A stretch of DNA of 64,000 nucleotides. Source: Dokdonella sp. (lineage in GTDB: Bacteria > Pseudomonadota > Gammaproteobacteria > Xanthomonadales > Rhodanobacteraceae). The notes beneath the pieces were generated by a model. It saw only the letters and a list, made by a program, of their open reading frames with translations, did not search any database and was not told the origin of the DNA. The position numbers were made by a program, and so were the translations under genes. Of the stretch, positions 55,387-64,000 are shown one piece after another. Location of the stretch: NCBI GenBank assembly GCA_024707225.1, contig JANQAE010000004.1:62001-126000 (forward strand), in the 5' to 3' direction. Positions within the stretch are counted from its first letter, which is position 1. Every line of letters starts with the position of its first letter.

Positions 55387-58300
55387 TCAGCCGACCCAGG
55401 TTCGGGCGTTGCGAAACAGCCGCATCCACGGCGAATCCTCGGCCCATTCGCGCGGGCGCCAGCTCATCTGCACGCTGCGGAACACGCGCTCGGGATGCGG
55501 CATCAGGATCGTCACGCGTCCCGAGGCGGCCGTGAAGCCGGTCGCGCCGCCGGCCGACCCGTTCGGGTTCAGCGGATAGCGCTCGGTCGGCTTGCCTGCA
55601 TCGTCGACGTAGCGCAGGCATACGTCGGCCTGGCGCGCCGCGTTGGCATCGGCGTAGCGCGTGCGGCCTTCGCCGTGCGCGACGACGACCGGCAGCCGCG
55701 AGCCGGCCATGCCGGCCAGCAGGATCGACTGCGACTCGAGCACCTCCAGCGTGACCAGGCGCGCCTCGTACTGCTCGGACGCGTTGCGCTCGAACGTCGG
55801 CCAGTGCTCGGCGCCCGGAATGATCGGCTTGAGCTGCGCCATCATCTGGCAGCCGTTGCAGACGCCGAGCGCGAACTTGCCGGCGTCGTCGAAGAACGCC
55901 GCGAACTGCTCGCGCAGCGCCGGGTTGTAGAGGATCGAGGTCGCCCAGCCGCGTCCGGCGCCGAGCACGTCGCCGTAGCTGAAGCCGCCGCAGGCGGCCA
56001 GTCCGACGAAATCGGCCAGCCGGTGACGGCCCTGCTGCAGATCGGTCATGTGCACGTCGATCGCGTCGAACCCGGCACGCGTGAACGCGGCCGCCATCTC
56101 GATCTGGCCGTTGACACCCTGCTCGCGCAGGATCGCCACGCGCGGCCGCTCGCCGGTCGCGATGAACGGCGCTGCGACGTCCTCGGCCGGGTCGAACGTC
56201 AGTCGCGGCACGATGCCGCGATCGCCCTCGTCGCAGCGCCACTCGCGCTCGGCATCGGCACTGGCCGGATTGTCGCGCAGGCGCTGCATCGCGGCGCTGG
56301 TCTCGGACCAGGCGGCCATCAGATCGACCCATCCCCACTTGGCCAGCGTGCCGTCGCCCTGCAGCAGCTGGACGCGCAGCTTCTCGACCGGGCGGCCGAC
56401 CACGTGGGCCAGCGCGCGCAGACCGCGCCGGTCCAGCAGCGACTCGAACGCTGCGCGATCGGCCTTGCGGATCTGCAGTACCGCGCCGAGTTCCTCGCAG
56501 AACAGCGCGCCGAGGGTATTGTCGCCCCAGCCGTCGAGGCGGATGTCCAGACCGCAGTGGCCGGCCAGCGCCATCTCGATCAGCGCGACGATCACGCCGC
56601 CGTCGCTGCGGTCGTGATAGGCCAGCGCCAGGCCGGCCTGGTGGACCTCGGCCATCATCCCGAGGAACGCACGCAGCCGCTGCGGATCGTCCACGTCCGG
56701 CGCGAGTCCGCCGGCACGCTGCGAACACTGCATCAGCACCGAGCCGCCGAGCCGGTTGGCGCCGGCGCCGAGGTCGATCAGCCAAAGATCGGTCTCGCCG
56801 CGGTCGAGCGCCAGCTGCGGCGTCAGCGCGCCGCGCACGTCGGCGACGCGCGCGAACGCCGAGACGACCAGCGACACCGGCGAGACCGTGCGCTGCTCCT
56901 GGCCGTCGGCGGACCAGCGCGTCTGCATCGACAGCGAGTCCTTGCCGACCGGGATCGAGATGCCCAGCGCCGGGCACAGCTCCATGCCGACCGCCTGCAC
57001 CGCGTCGTACAGCGCGGCGTCCTCGCAGGCCTGACCGACCGCGGCCATCCAGTTGGCCGACAGGCGCACCTCGTCGAGCCGCACCGGCGTCGCCGCCAGA
57101 TTGGTCAGCGCCTCGCCGACCGCCATGCGCGCCGAGGCCTTCGCATCGAACACCGCCAGCGGCGTACGCTCGCCCATCGTCATCGCCTCGCCGGCGTAGC
57201 CGTCGAAATCGACCAGGGTCACCGCACAGTCGGCGACCGGCACCTGCCAGGGCCCGACCATCGGATCGCGCGCGCACAGGCCGCCGACGCTGCGGTCACC
57301 AATCGTCACCAGGAACGACTTGCTGCCGACCGCCGGAAAGCGCAGCACGCGCTGCAGCGTCTCGTCGAGCTCCAGTCCGGCCGTGTCGGCGATCAGATCG
57401 AGACGCTTGGGCTTGCGTATGGCCTCGCGCTGCATGCGCGGCGGCTTGCCGAACAGGACCTCGAGCGGCAGATCGATGACCTCGCCGCCGAGCAGCGGGT
57501 CGGACACGACCAGCCGGCGCTCGGCGGTGACCGTGCCGACGACCGCGTAGACGCAGCGCTCGCGCGCGCACAGCGACTCGAACAGGGCCAGCGCATCGGG
57601 CCGCACGCCGAGCACGTAGCGCTCCTGCGACTCGTTGCACCAGATCTGCATCGGCGAAAGGCTCGTATCGTCGCAGGGGATCTTGCGCAGGTCGATGCGG
57701 CCGCCGACCGAGGAATCGTTGAGGATCTCGGGAATCGCGTTGGACAGGCCGCCGGCGCCGACGTCGTGGATCGACACGATCGGATTGTCCTCGCCACGCG
57801 CCCAGCACGCGTCGATGACCTCCTGACAGCGCCGCTGCATCTCGGGGTTGTCGCGCTGCACCGATGCGAAGTCGAGCTCGGCGCTGCTGCTGCCGGCCGC
57901 CATCGACGAGGCGGCGCCGCCGCCGAGGCCGATCAGCATCGCCGGACCGCCGAGCACGATCACCGCATCGCCCTCGCGCAGCATCTGCTTGGTCACGTGG
58001 TCGCGGCGCAGGTTGGCGATGCCGCCGGCGATCATGATCGGCTTGTCGTAGCCGAAGCGCTTGCCGGGCTCGCCGTTGTCCTGCTCGAACGTGCGGAAAT
58101 AGCCGCCCAGGCACGGACGGCCGAACTCGTTGTTGAAGGCGGCCGCGCCGAGCGGCGCGTCGCGCATGATCTCGAACGCGGTCGCGAAGCGCGGCGGCAG
58201 CGGCCGCTCCGGCTCCCACGGCCGCGCCAGCCCCGGCACGCGCAGATGCGAGACCGAATAGCCGACCAGGCCGGCCTTGGGCTTGCCGCCGCGACCGGTC

Positions 58301-59240
58301 GCGCCCTCGTCGCGGATTTCGCCGCCAGAGCCGGTCGCTGCGCCGGGGAACGGCGAGATCGCGGTCGGATGGTTGTGCGTCTCGACCTTGATCGCGTACG
58401 GCACCGATTCGTCGTTGGCGCGATAGCGGCCGTCCGACGGCGAGGCGTAGAAGCGCCTGGCGACGCTGCCCTCGATCACGGCGGCGTTGTCGGCGTAGGC
58501 CGACAGCGTGAACGCCGGCGACACCGCGTGGGTATTGCGGATCATCGCGAACAGCGACTTGTCCTGGGCCACGCCGTCGACCGTGAACGCGGCGTTGAAC
58601 ACCTTGTGCCGGCAGTGCTCGGAGTTGGCCTGCGCGAACATCATCAGCTCGGCGTCGCTGGGATCGCGTCCGAGCGCGCGATAGCTGTCGGCCAGGTAGG
58701 CGATCTCGTCGTCGGCCAGCGCCAGGCCGAGCCGCCGGTCGGCCGCGCCAGCGCCGCGTGCGGATCGTCACCGAGCGCGACGGTCTCCAGCGATGCCGGT
58801 GCGCCGGCGTCGAACAGCCGTGCGGCCTCGGCCAGCGAGGTGACGACCGACTGCGTCATCGGATCGTGCAGCGCCTGCAGCATCGCCTGCCAGCCGGCCG
58901 AGCCGGTCGCCGGCGGGCGCTCCAGTTCGATCGCCATGCCGCGCTCGACGCGCTGCACCGGCAGGCCGCAGCCGCGCAGGATGTCGGTGGCCTTGCTCGA
59001 CCACGGCGAGCGCGTGCCGAGCCGCGGCACGATCCACAGCGTCGCCGGCCGCGGCGCGCCCGGAGCGGCCTGCAGCGTCTCGTACAGCCGCGGATCGTCG
59101 GCGGTGCCGGGATCAGCCGCTACGAAGTAAACATGCCGGGTGTCGCGCAGACGGCAGTCGCGGACCTGCGCCGCCAGGGCGGCATTGATCCGGTCGACGC
59201 GGAAAGGCGACAGCGCGGTCTGGCCGTCGATCGCAATCAT
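55387..59240 (-). CDS. purL: Phosphoribosylformylglycinamidine synthase, frameshifted in this sequence
   Basis: Large single-chain enzyme of purine synthesis that converts FGAR, glutamine and ATP to FGAM. The start ([20 protein letters not shown]) and the rest are in two frames. The break is near 58740-58748, where adding one G to GCGCGGCCGAC restores [20 protein letters not shown] then [20 protein letters not shown]. The product is then 1284 residues, the normal length. FGAR-synthetase domains show [19 protein letters not shown]. The glutaminase has C1128 in GVCNGCQMM and PHPERVFR. A true loss would require purine uptake, so sequence error is likely. Confidence 0.9.
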
Positions 59241-59364
59241 GAGGGTCGGGAGCGGGGAGCATCGGGAAGCCGCCTATTCTAGCCGATGCGCGCGCGATCC
59301 TCCCGTCCGGCCGCCCGCCCGACGGCGGCGCCCGGACCGTACGGCCCGGGCGCTGGGGAGCGGT

Positions 59365-60099
59365 TCAGCTGCCGGACTTGGCGCCGTCGAGCTGCTGCAG
59401 GCGCTCGAGCATCTGCGCCGGCGGCAGGTAGCCGCCGATCTTGACGCCGCCCGGCGAGTAGATCGCCGGCGTGCCGTCGACGCCGACGTCCAGACCGAGC
59501 TGGAATTGCGCGGCGATCGGGTTGTCGCAGGTGACCGGCGTCGGCGTCGCACCGCCCTTGGCCGCGGTGAACGCCGCCTTCTTGTCCTCGGCGCACCAGA
59601 CCGAGACGGCCTTCTTGTACGACGGGGAGTCGATGCCGCTGCGCGGGAAGAACAGATAGTCGAACTCGATGCCGAGCTTGTTGTACTCGGCCACTTCCTG
59701 ATGCAGCTTGCGGCAGTAGCCGCAATCGATGTCGGTGAAGACGGTCAGCTTGTACTTGGGCTTGTCCGGACCGAACGCCAGCACCTGGCTCGACGGCACG
59801 TTCTTGAGCTTCTCCACGCGCGCCTTGCCTAGACGCACGTCGGTCAGGTCCGAGCGCGTCGCCGCGTCGTAGAGCTTGCCCTGCAGCAGGTAGCGTCCGT
59901 CGTCGCTGACGTAGACCAGCTGGCCGCCGAGCAGCACCTGGCGAAACCCCGCCATCGGCGCCGGCTCGATCGAATCGATCGTCGCCTGCGGCACCAGCTT
60001 CAGGATCGCCGCGCGGGCGGCGTCGTCGGCCTTGTCGGCGGCCGTCGCGGCCAGCGGCAGCAGGCCGGTGAGTAGGACGGTCAGCGTGGAACGCATCAT
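59365..60099 (-). CDS. DsbC-like periplasmic thiol-disulfide oxidoreductase (CGYC)
   Basis: A 244-residue exported protein with a signal peptide (LLTGLLPLAATA). The dimerisation domain (IDSIEPAPMAGFRQVLLGGQ) leads to a thioredoxin fold with FTDIDCGYCRKLH, active-site cysteines C126 and C129. The cis-proline loop is GVDGTPAIYSPGG. DsbC isomerises wrong disulfides. ATG 60099 has GAGG five bases upstream. It lies 26 bases from a paralogue. Confidence 0.9.
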   Translation of the reverse strand: MMRSTLTVLLTGLLPLAATAADKADDAARAAILKLVPQATIDSIEPAPMAGFRQVLLGGQLVYVSDDGRYLLQGKLYDAATRSDLTDVRLGKARVEKLKNVPSSQVLAFGPDKPKYKLTVFTDIDCGYCRKLHQEVAEYNKLGIEFDYLFFPRSGIDSPSYKKAVSVWCAEDKKAAFTAAKGGATPTPVTCDNPIAAQFQLGLDVGVDGTPAIYSPGGVKIGGYLPPAQMLERLQQLDGAKSGS

Positions 60100-60125
60100 G
60101 ATGGCCTCGGCGGTTCGAAGAAGGT

Positions 60126-60886
60126 CTAAGGAGCGGAAGCGGCGGCCAGCCGATCGAGCTCGGCGGCCAGGCGGTCGGGGGACATCGCGATCTCGGGCGC
60201 CACATGGGTGCCGTCGGCCGCGATCAGGGTCGGCGTGCCGTTGATGCCGAGCGAATCGGCCAGATGGGTCAGTTCGGCCAGCGGGTTCGGGCAGGTGGCC
60301 GGCGCCGGATCCTGGCCGGCCATCGCGGCGTTGAACGTCGCGATGCGATCCTTCGAGCACCAGATCGCCTCGGACTTCTTGTCGGCGCCCGGATGCAGGC
60401 CGACCAGCGGGAACAGGATGTAGTCCACGGCGATGCCGTGCGCGTTGTACTGGGCGATCTGCTCGTGGAAGCGCTTGCAGAACGGGCAGTCGATGTCGGT
60501 GAACACCGTGACCGTGTGCGCGGCTTGGCCGGCGCGTAGATCAGCTTGCGCTCGGCCGGCACCTGGGTCAGCGCGGCGCGGCGGACGCCGTTGCGGGCCG
60601 TGTCGCCGAGATCGCGGCGCTGGTCCACGTCGAACGCACCGCCCTCGAAGACCAGCTTGCCGTCCTTGCTGACGTAGAGGATCTTGACGCCCGACAGCAC
60701 CTCGTAGAAGCCCGGCACGACCGATTCCTGGATCGCGTCGATCGGCAGGCCCGGCGCCAGCTTGGCGACCGCGGCGCGCGCGGCATCGTCCGCGGCCGCT
60801 TGCGCGAGCGGTGCCGCGGCGAGCACGAGGGCGAGCAGGACCAGGCCACGCCGCAGCGTGTGGCGAAGAAACGCGGGATTGAGCAT
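60126..60886 (-). CDS. DsbC-like thiol-disulfide oxidoreductase (CPFC), frameshifted in this sequence
   Basis: Paralogue of the neighbour. The signal peptide is LALVLAAAPLAQA. The first frame runs to KLIYAPAKP, then the family sequence resumes one frame over as AHTVTVFTDIDCPFCKRFHE with a CPFC active site. Adding one G in AAGCCGCGCACAC at about 60520 gives a 253-residue protein. DSLGINGTPTLIAADG is the cis-proline loop. ATG 60886 has AGAGG upstream. Probably DsbC or DsbG. Confidence 0.85.
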
Positions 60887-61046
60887 GGATGACCTCTGTC
60901 TGGGTGCCCGGGTCGGCACGTCGGCCTGACGTACGCAGCGCTGCCGAGCCCGATCGGACATGGACCGAACGCAGGCGAAAAGGTTCCCGCCCGGATCGGC
61001 CATCTTCTCACGACGGCGCCGCGGCGGCCAAACGCCGTCGCGGTGC

Positions 61047-61994
61047 CTATCCGCGTGGGTGATGGCGCGCGTGCAGCCGCTTGAGCCCCTCCCTGGCGAC
61101 GTGGGTGTAGATCTGCGTCGTCGTCAGCGAGCTGTGGCCGAGCATCATCTGCAGCGCGCGCAGGTCCGCGCCGTGGTTCAGCAGATGCGTCGCGAACGAA
61201 TGGCGCAGCACGTGCGGCGAGATCCGCGACGAGGCGATGCCGACCGCGGCCGCGTGCTTCTTGACGATGTTCCAGAACATCTGCCGGCTGAGGCCGGCGC
61301 GGCGCGCCGTCACGAACAGGGCCTCGGCCTGGCCGCCCTTGAGCAGCGCCGGGCGCGACGCGACGACGTAGCGCTCGAGCCAGTGGCCGGCCTCGGCGCC
61401 GATCGGCACCAAGCGCTCCTTGCCGCCCTTGCCGACGACGCGCAGCACGCCCTGGCGCAGATTGACCTGCGCGGCGGTCAGGCCGACCAGCTCGCTGACA
61501 CGCAGGCCGGTCGCGTAGAGCAGCTCGAGCATCGCGCGGTCGCGCAGCCCGAGCGCGGTATCGACCGCGGGCGCCTGCAGCAGCGCCTCGACGTCGGCCT
61601 CGCCGAGCGCCTTGGGCAGCGAACGCGGCAGCTTCGGCGCGTCGACCAGCAGGGTCGGATCCTCGTCGAGGCGTCCTTCGCGCTGCAGCCAGCCGTAGAA
61701 CTGGCGCAGGCACGACAGCAGCCGCGCGGTCGAACGCGCCTTGTAGCCGCGGCCGCTGGTGCCGCCCTGCGTGCTGCGCCGGGCGAGGTAGTCCTGCAGC
61801 TGCGCGCGCGTCGCGGCGGCCAGCGTGCCGCCCTCGCCGGCCAGCCAGCGTGCGAAACCCTGCAGATCGCGCCGGTAGCTGGCGACCGTGTTCTGCGCGA
61901 GTCCCGCCTCGGCCCAGGCGTTCTCGACGAAGCGCTCGACGAGCGCCTGGTCGGCCGTGGTCGCTGCCGCTTTTTCAACCAAGGTGACACCCAC
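61047..61994 (-). CDS. xerD: Tyrosine recombinase XerD
   Basis: A 315-residue recombinase that resolves chromosome dimers at dif with XerC and FtsK. All catalytic residues are present: R165 (GLRVSELVGL), K189 (GKGGKERLVPIG), H261 and R264 (HVLRHSFATH), H287 (LGHSSL) and nucleophile Y296 (TQIYTHV). It sits just upstream of the dsbC-like genes, the gammaproteobacterial order. Start GTG 61994; no ATG precedes the core domain. Confidence 0.95.
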   Translation of the reverse strand: MGVTLVEKAAATTADQALVERFVENAWAEAGLAQNTVASYRRDLQGFARWLAGEGGTLAAATRAQLQDYLARRSTQGGTSGRGYKARSTARLLSCLRQFYGWLQREGRLDEDPTLLVDAPKLPRSLPKALGEADVEALLQAPAVDTALGLRDRAMLELLYATGLRVSELVGLTAAQVNLRQGVLRVVGKGGKERLVPIGAEAGHWLERYVVASRPALLKGGQAEALFVTARRAGLSRQMFWNIVKKHAAAVGIASSRISPHVLRHSFATHLLNHGADLRALQMMLGHSSLTTTQIYTHVAREGLKRLHARHHPRG

Positions 61995-62035
61995 CGACAG
62001 AATGTGACGAAAAGGAAACCTTCACTAAAACAAAC

Positions 62036-62047
62036 CATTGCGCAATG
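62036..62047. promoter_or_regulatory. 12-bp palindrome between xerD and the winged-helix gene
   Basis: CATTGCGCAATG is a perfect palindrome in the 152-base divergent region. It could be an operator for one or both genes. Confidence 0.4.
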
Positions 62048-62146
62048 CAGCCGGGACTTCTCGAAAGCTTGCGCCAGCGCGCGTTTTGGCCCGGATCGCG
62101 CATGGCTCAATACGGCGCGCGGGACAGCCTGGCAGGAGATGGTCCG

Positions 62147-63202
62147 ATGTCAATGCTCAATGGATTGATCGAATCGCCGCCGGCCGCAGCCGCCGCGGCA
62201 CCCGGCCGCCACGCGGACGGCGGCACGCCGCTGCTCGTGGCGGCATACGGGCTCGAAGCGAGCGAGCTGCATACGCTCGGTGCGATCCTGCACGTGCTCA
62301 AGGCGCGCACCGAGGCCGCGTGGGAACTGGGCGACCTCGACCACGCCGATTTCGTGATCGCGCCGCTCGCGCTGGCGCGCGATCCCGATCAGGGCCGGCC
62401 GCTGCGCGGCCGCAACGTCATTCCGCTGGTCGCCGACGACGGGCCGCTGCCGCGCGAGGGCGATCTGGTCCTGACCTCGCCGATCCGCGTGATGGCCGTG
62501 CTCGACGTGCTCAACGTCGCCTCGCGCCGCCACGGACAGGCACCCCATGCGCCGCGCGAGGCGCCGGCCCAGGCCGAGGCGTGTGCGCAGGCCGATTCCA
62601 GTCTGGCGGCGGTCCTGACCGCATCGCTGGCGCGCACCCGCGACGACCACGTGCTGCGGATCCGCATTCTCAGTGCCGGCACGATCTACGTCTGGCCGGC
62701 CGAGCGCGTGTTCCACGTCGATTTCCAGCTCTCGATGCTGCCGCGCATCGTGATGGAACGCCGGTTCGTCATGACCACCGCACCGGTCCAGGCGCCCGAA
62801 GTGGCCGCGATCCGGTCCCAGGCGATGCCGCTGACGCCGCTGCTGTGGAGCATCGGCATCGCGCAGACGCGCTGCGCCGAACCCGCGGCGACCGACGCCT
62901 ACCGCCTGCTGCGCTGGCCGGAGTTCGATCGCCTGCCGCACGAGATGGGCCATCTGCGCCTGTGCGGCGTCATGGCCGGGGCCGCCTGGACCGTCGAGGA
63001 CCTGCAGCGGCACAGCGGCCTGCCGGCGCCGTTCGTCGCCCGTTTCCTGCGCGCCTGCGTGGCCTGCGGTTACGCGGCGGCCGAGCAGCGCGCAGCGCAG
63101 ACACCGCCGGCTGCGGTACGGTCGGTGCGTCCGCCGACGACCGCCGAGGGCGGCCTGCTCGAGCGGCTGTGGCGCCGTCTCGGCTTCGGAGCCGCCGCCT
63201 GA
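62147..63202 (+). CDS. Receiver-like plus winged-helix protein coupled to a GTPase
   Basis: A 351-residue protein of no named family. Residues 27-130 read like a degenerate response-regulator domain (LLVAAYGLEASELHTLGAIL, DFVIAPLALA, VIPLVADDGPL) with no phospho-aspartate. The middle has RIRILSAGTIYVWPAERVFH. Residues 268-315 look like a winged helix (AWTVEDLQRHSGLPAPFVAR then FLRACVACGYAAAEQ). ATG 62147 has AGGAG eight bases upstream. Its stop overlaps the GTPase ATG (TGATG). The domain order recalls CvnC-type partners of conservon GTPases. Confidence 0.72.
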   Translation: MSMLNGLIESPPAAAAAAPGRHADGGTPLLVAAYGLEASELHTLGAILHVLKARTEAAWELGDLDHADFVIAPLALARDPDQGRPLRGRNVIPLVADDGPLPREGDLVLTSPIRVMAVLDVLNVASRRHGQAPHAPREAPAQAEACAQADSSLAAVLTASLARTRDDHVLRIRILSAGTIYVWPAERVFHVDFQLSMLPRIVMERRFVMTTAPVQAPEVAAIRSQAMPLTPLLWSIGIAQTRCAEPAATDAYRLLRWPEFDRLPHEMGHLRLCGVMAGAAWTVEDLQRHSGLPAPFVARFLRACVACGYAAAEQRAAQTPPAAVRSVRPPTTAEGGLLERLWRRLGFGAAA

Positions 63203-63756
63203 TGGCCCGTGAACACGTCATCCTGTTCGCCGGACCGATGGGGGCCGGCAAGACCACGGCGATCGCCAGCCTCAGCGAGATTCCGGTCGTGCGCACCGAG
63301 GCGCACAACACCGACACCGGGCGCAATGCCAAGGCGACCACGACGGTCGCGCTCGACTACGGCGAGATCACGCTGGCCGACGGCGACAAGGTGCGCCTGT
63401 ACGGCCTGCCCGGCCAGGAGCGCTTCGATTTCATGTGGCGCATCCTGGAGCCACGCGCGATCGGCATGGTGCTGCTGATCGACAACGCCGGCGCCGATCC
63501 GCTCGCCGACCTCGATCACTATCTGAACGCGTTCGCGCGCTTCCGCGACCGCGGCGCCGTGGTGATCGGCATCACGCGCACCGACCTCGCCCGGCAGCCG
63601 GCGATCGACGACTACTACGCCCGTCTGCGCAGCCGCGGCCTGTTCCTGCCGGTGCTCGAGGTCGACCCGCGCGACCCGGCGCAGGCCGGTGTCCTGCTCT
63701 CGGCGCTGATCGTCTCGATCGAGGCGCGCAGCGACGCGGCCGGCGCGTCGGCCTGA
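63202..63756 (+). CDS. CvnD/MglA-like small GTPase
   Basis: A 184-residue GTP-binding protein. G1 is GPMGAGKTT (11-19), a TTT stretch at 47-49 is G2, GLPGQERF at 68-75 is G3 without the usual aspartate, and TRTD (125-128) is G4. LYGLPGQERFDFMW and TEAHNTDTG match the GTPases of actinobacterial conservons. Such GTPases act with Roadblock partners; the only Roadblock here is 45 kb away. Translationally coupled to the preceding gene. Confidence 0.85.
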   Translation: MAREHVILFAGPMGAGKTTAIASLSEIPVVRTEAHNTDTGRNAKATTTVALDYGEITLADGDKVRLYGLPGQERFDFMWRILEPRAIGMVLLIDNAGADPLADLDHYLNAFARFRDRGAVVIGITRTDLARQPAIDDYYARLRSRGLFLPVLEVDPRDPAQAGVLLSALIVSIEARSDAAGASA

Positions 63757-63901
63757 GCGGCCGGTTCGGGGGTTTCCGATCGTCCGCGCGGCGGCGTCCG
63801 CGTTGCCTCGCTGCCGGCGGCCGGTACGGTCGTCGCCCGACCGGCCCGAGGATTGCCCGCACATTGCCCGCCGGCGCACCTGAACCGCCCGCGGCGCTTC
63901 C

Positions 63902-63930
63902 TTGCTCCGTCCGTCCGGCTGACCGAAAAT
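63902..63930 (+). promoter_or_regulatory. Candidate promoter of dxs
   Basis: TTGCTC (63902-63907) and GAAAAT (63925-63930) with a 17-base spacer, 27 bases before the dxs ATG. Confidence 0.5.
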
Positions 63931-63956
63931 GGCGGCCCATCGAACGCGTCCCCCTG

Positions 63957-64000
63957 ATGATCGATCCCAGCCGCTATCCGCGCCTCGCGCGCATCGACAG
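63957..64000 (+). CDS. dxs: 1-deoxy-D-xylulose-5-phosphate synthase, 5' end only
   Basis: The frame from ATG 63957 reads MIDPSRYPRLARID before the window ends. This is the characteristic start of DXS in Lysobacterales, the first enzyme of the MEP isoprenoid pathway. It would supply precursors for ispB at 14742. Identification rests on 14 residues. Confidence 0.75.
   Translation, partial: MIDPSRYPRLARID

Noticed and set aside
62147-63756. Complete conservon including a sensor kinase
   Set aside because: No CvnA-like kinase or adjacent Roadblock gene is present, so only a partial, conservon-like module can be claimed.

Overview
The window is a very GC-rich chromosomal segment that looks like Gammaproteobacteria, order Lysobacterales (Xanthomonadales), probably the Rhodanobacteraceae side of that order. 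The main pointers are the tonB-gshB-pilGHIJ-chpA gene order, a type II secretion operon in the Xanthomonas xps order (E-F-G-H-I-J-K-L-M-N-D), a pyrophosphate-type phosphofructokinase, the xerD-dsbC pairing and a dxs start reading MIDPSRYPRLARID. These are family and synteny inferences; no database was searched. No tRNA, rRNA, CRISPR array, insertion sequence or prophage gene was seen, so this is mostly core genome.

Layout. 1-1.9 kb: tonB-like and gshB on the minus strand, with a possible neighbouring gene start at the very edge. 2.1-14.7 kb: the Pil-Chp type IV pilus chemosensory cluster on the plus strand (pilG, pilH, pilI, pilJ, chpA, chpB, chpC). 14.7-18.2 kb: ispB, an exported metallo-beta-lactamase-fold hydrolase, a small RIO/Kdo-kinase-like protein and a solitary Roadblock/LC7 protein. 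18.7-30.9 kb: a second tonB-like gene, a prolyl-oligopeptidase family protease, the proton-pumping pyrophosphatase hppA, a membrane acyltransferase, an ABC-F ATPase, a divergent ECF-like sigma factor, a TIGR03032-like protein, a LysR regulator and a PlsC acyltransferase. 30.9-35.8 kb: PPi-phosphofructokinase divergent from adk-mpl-(Lon N-terminal-like)-SDR. 35.8-39.9 kb: an O-antigen type ABC exporter (Wzm/Wzt), a methyltransferase and a parvulin-like foldase. 40.0-43.4 kb: two exported proteins of unknown function with strong terminators, and a small lipoprotein. 43.6-54.7 kb: the complete T2SS operon. 54.7-61.0 kb: a polytopic membrane protein, purL and two DsbC-like thiol oxidoreductases. 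61.0-64 kb: xerD, then divergently a receiver-like/winged-helix protein coupled to a CvnD-type GTPase, and the start of dxs.

How it fits together. Much of the window serves the cell surface: pilus twitching control, protein secretion, polysaccharide export, TonB energy coupling and periplasmic disulfide chemistry. HppA and PPi-PFK together suggest that pyrophosphate is used as an energy currency. The GTPase, its winged-helix partner and the distant Roadblock protein resemble parts of the actinobacterial conservon (CvnB/C/D) and are my best candidate for an under-described signalling module.

Sequence quality. Six genes (chpB, the Lon-like gene, gspM, gspE, purL, the second dsbC-like gene) are interrupted by single-base frameshifts inside C/G tracts. 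In five the reading frame is restored by adding one G, in one by removing a base. Because purL and gspE are otherwise intact and well conserved, uncorrected sequencing or assembly errors are more likely than true pseudogenes.
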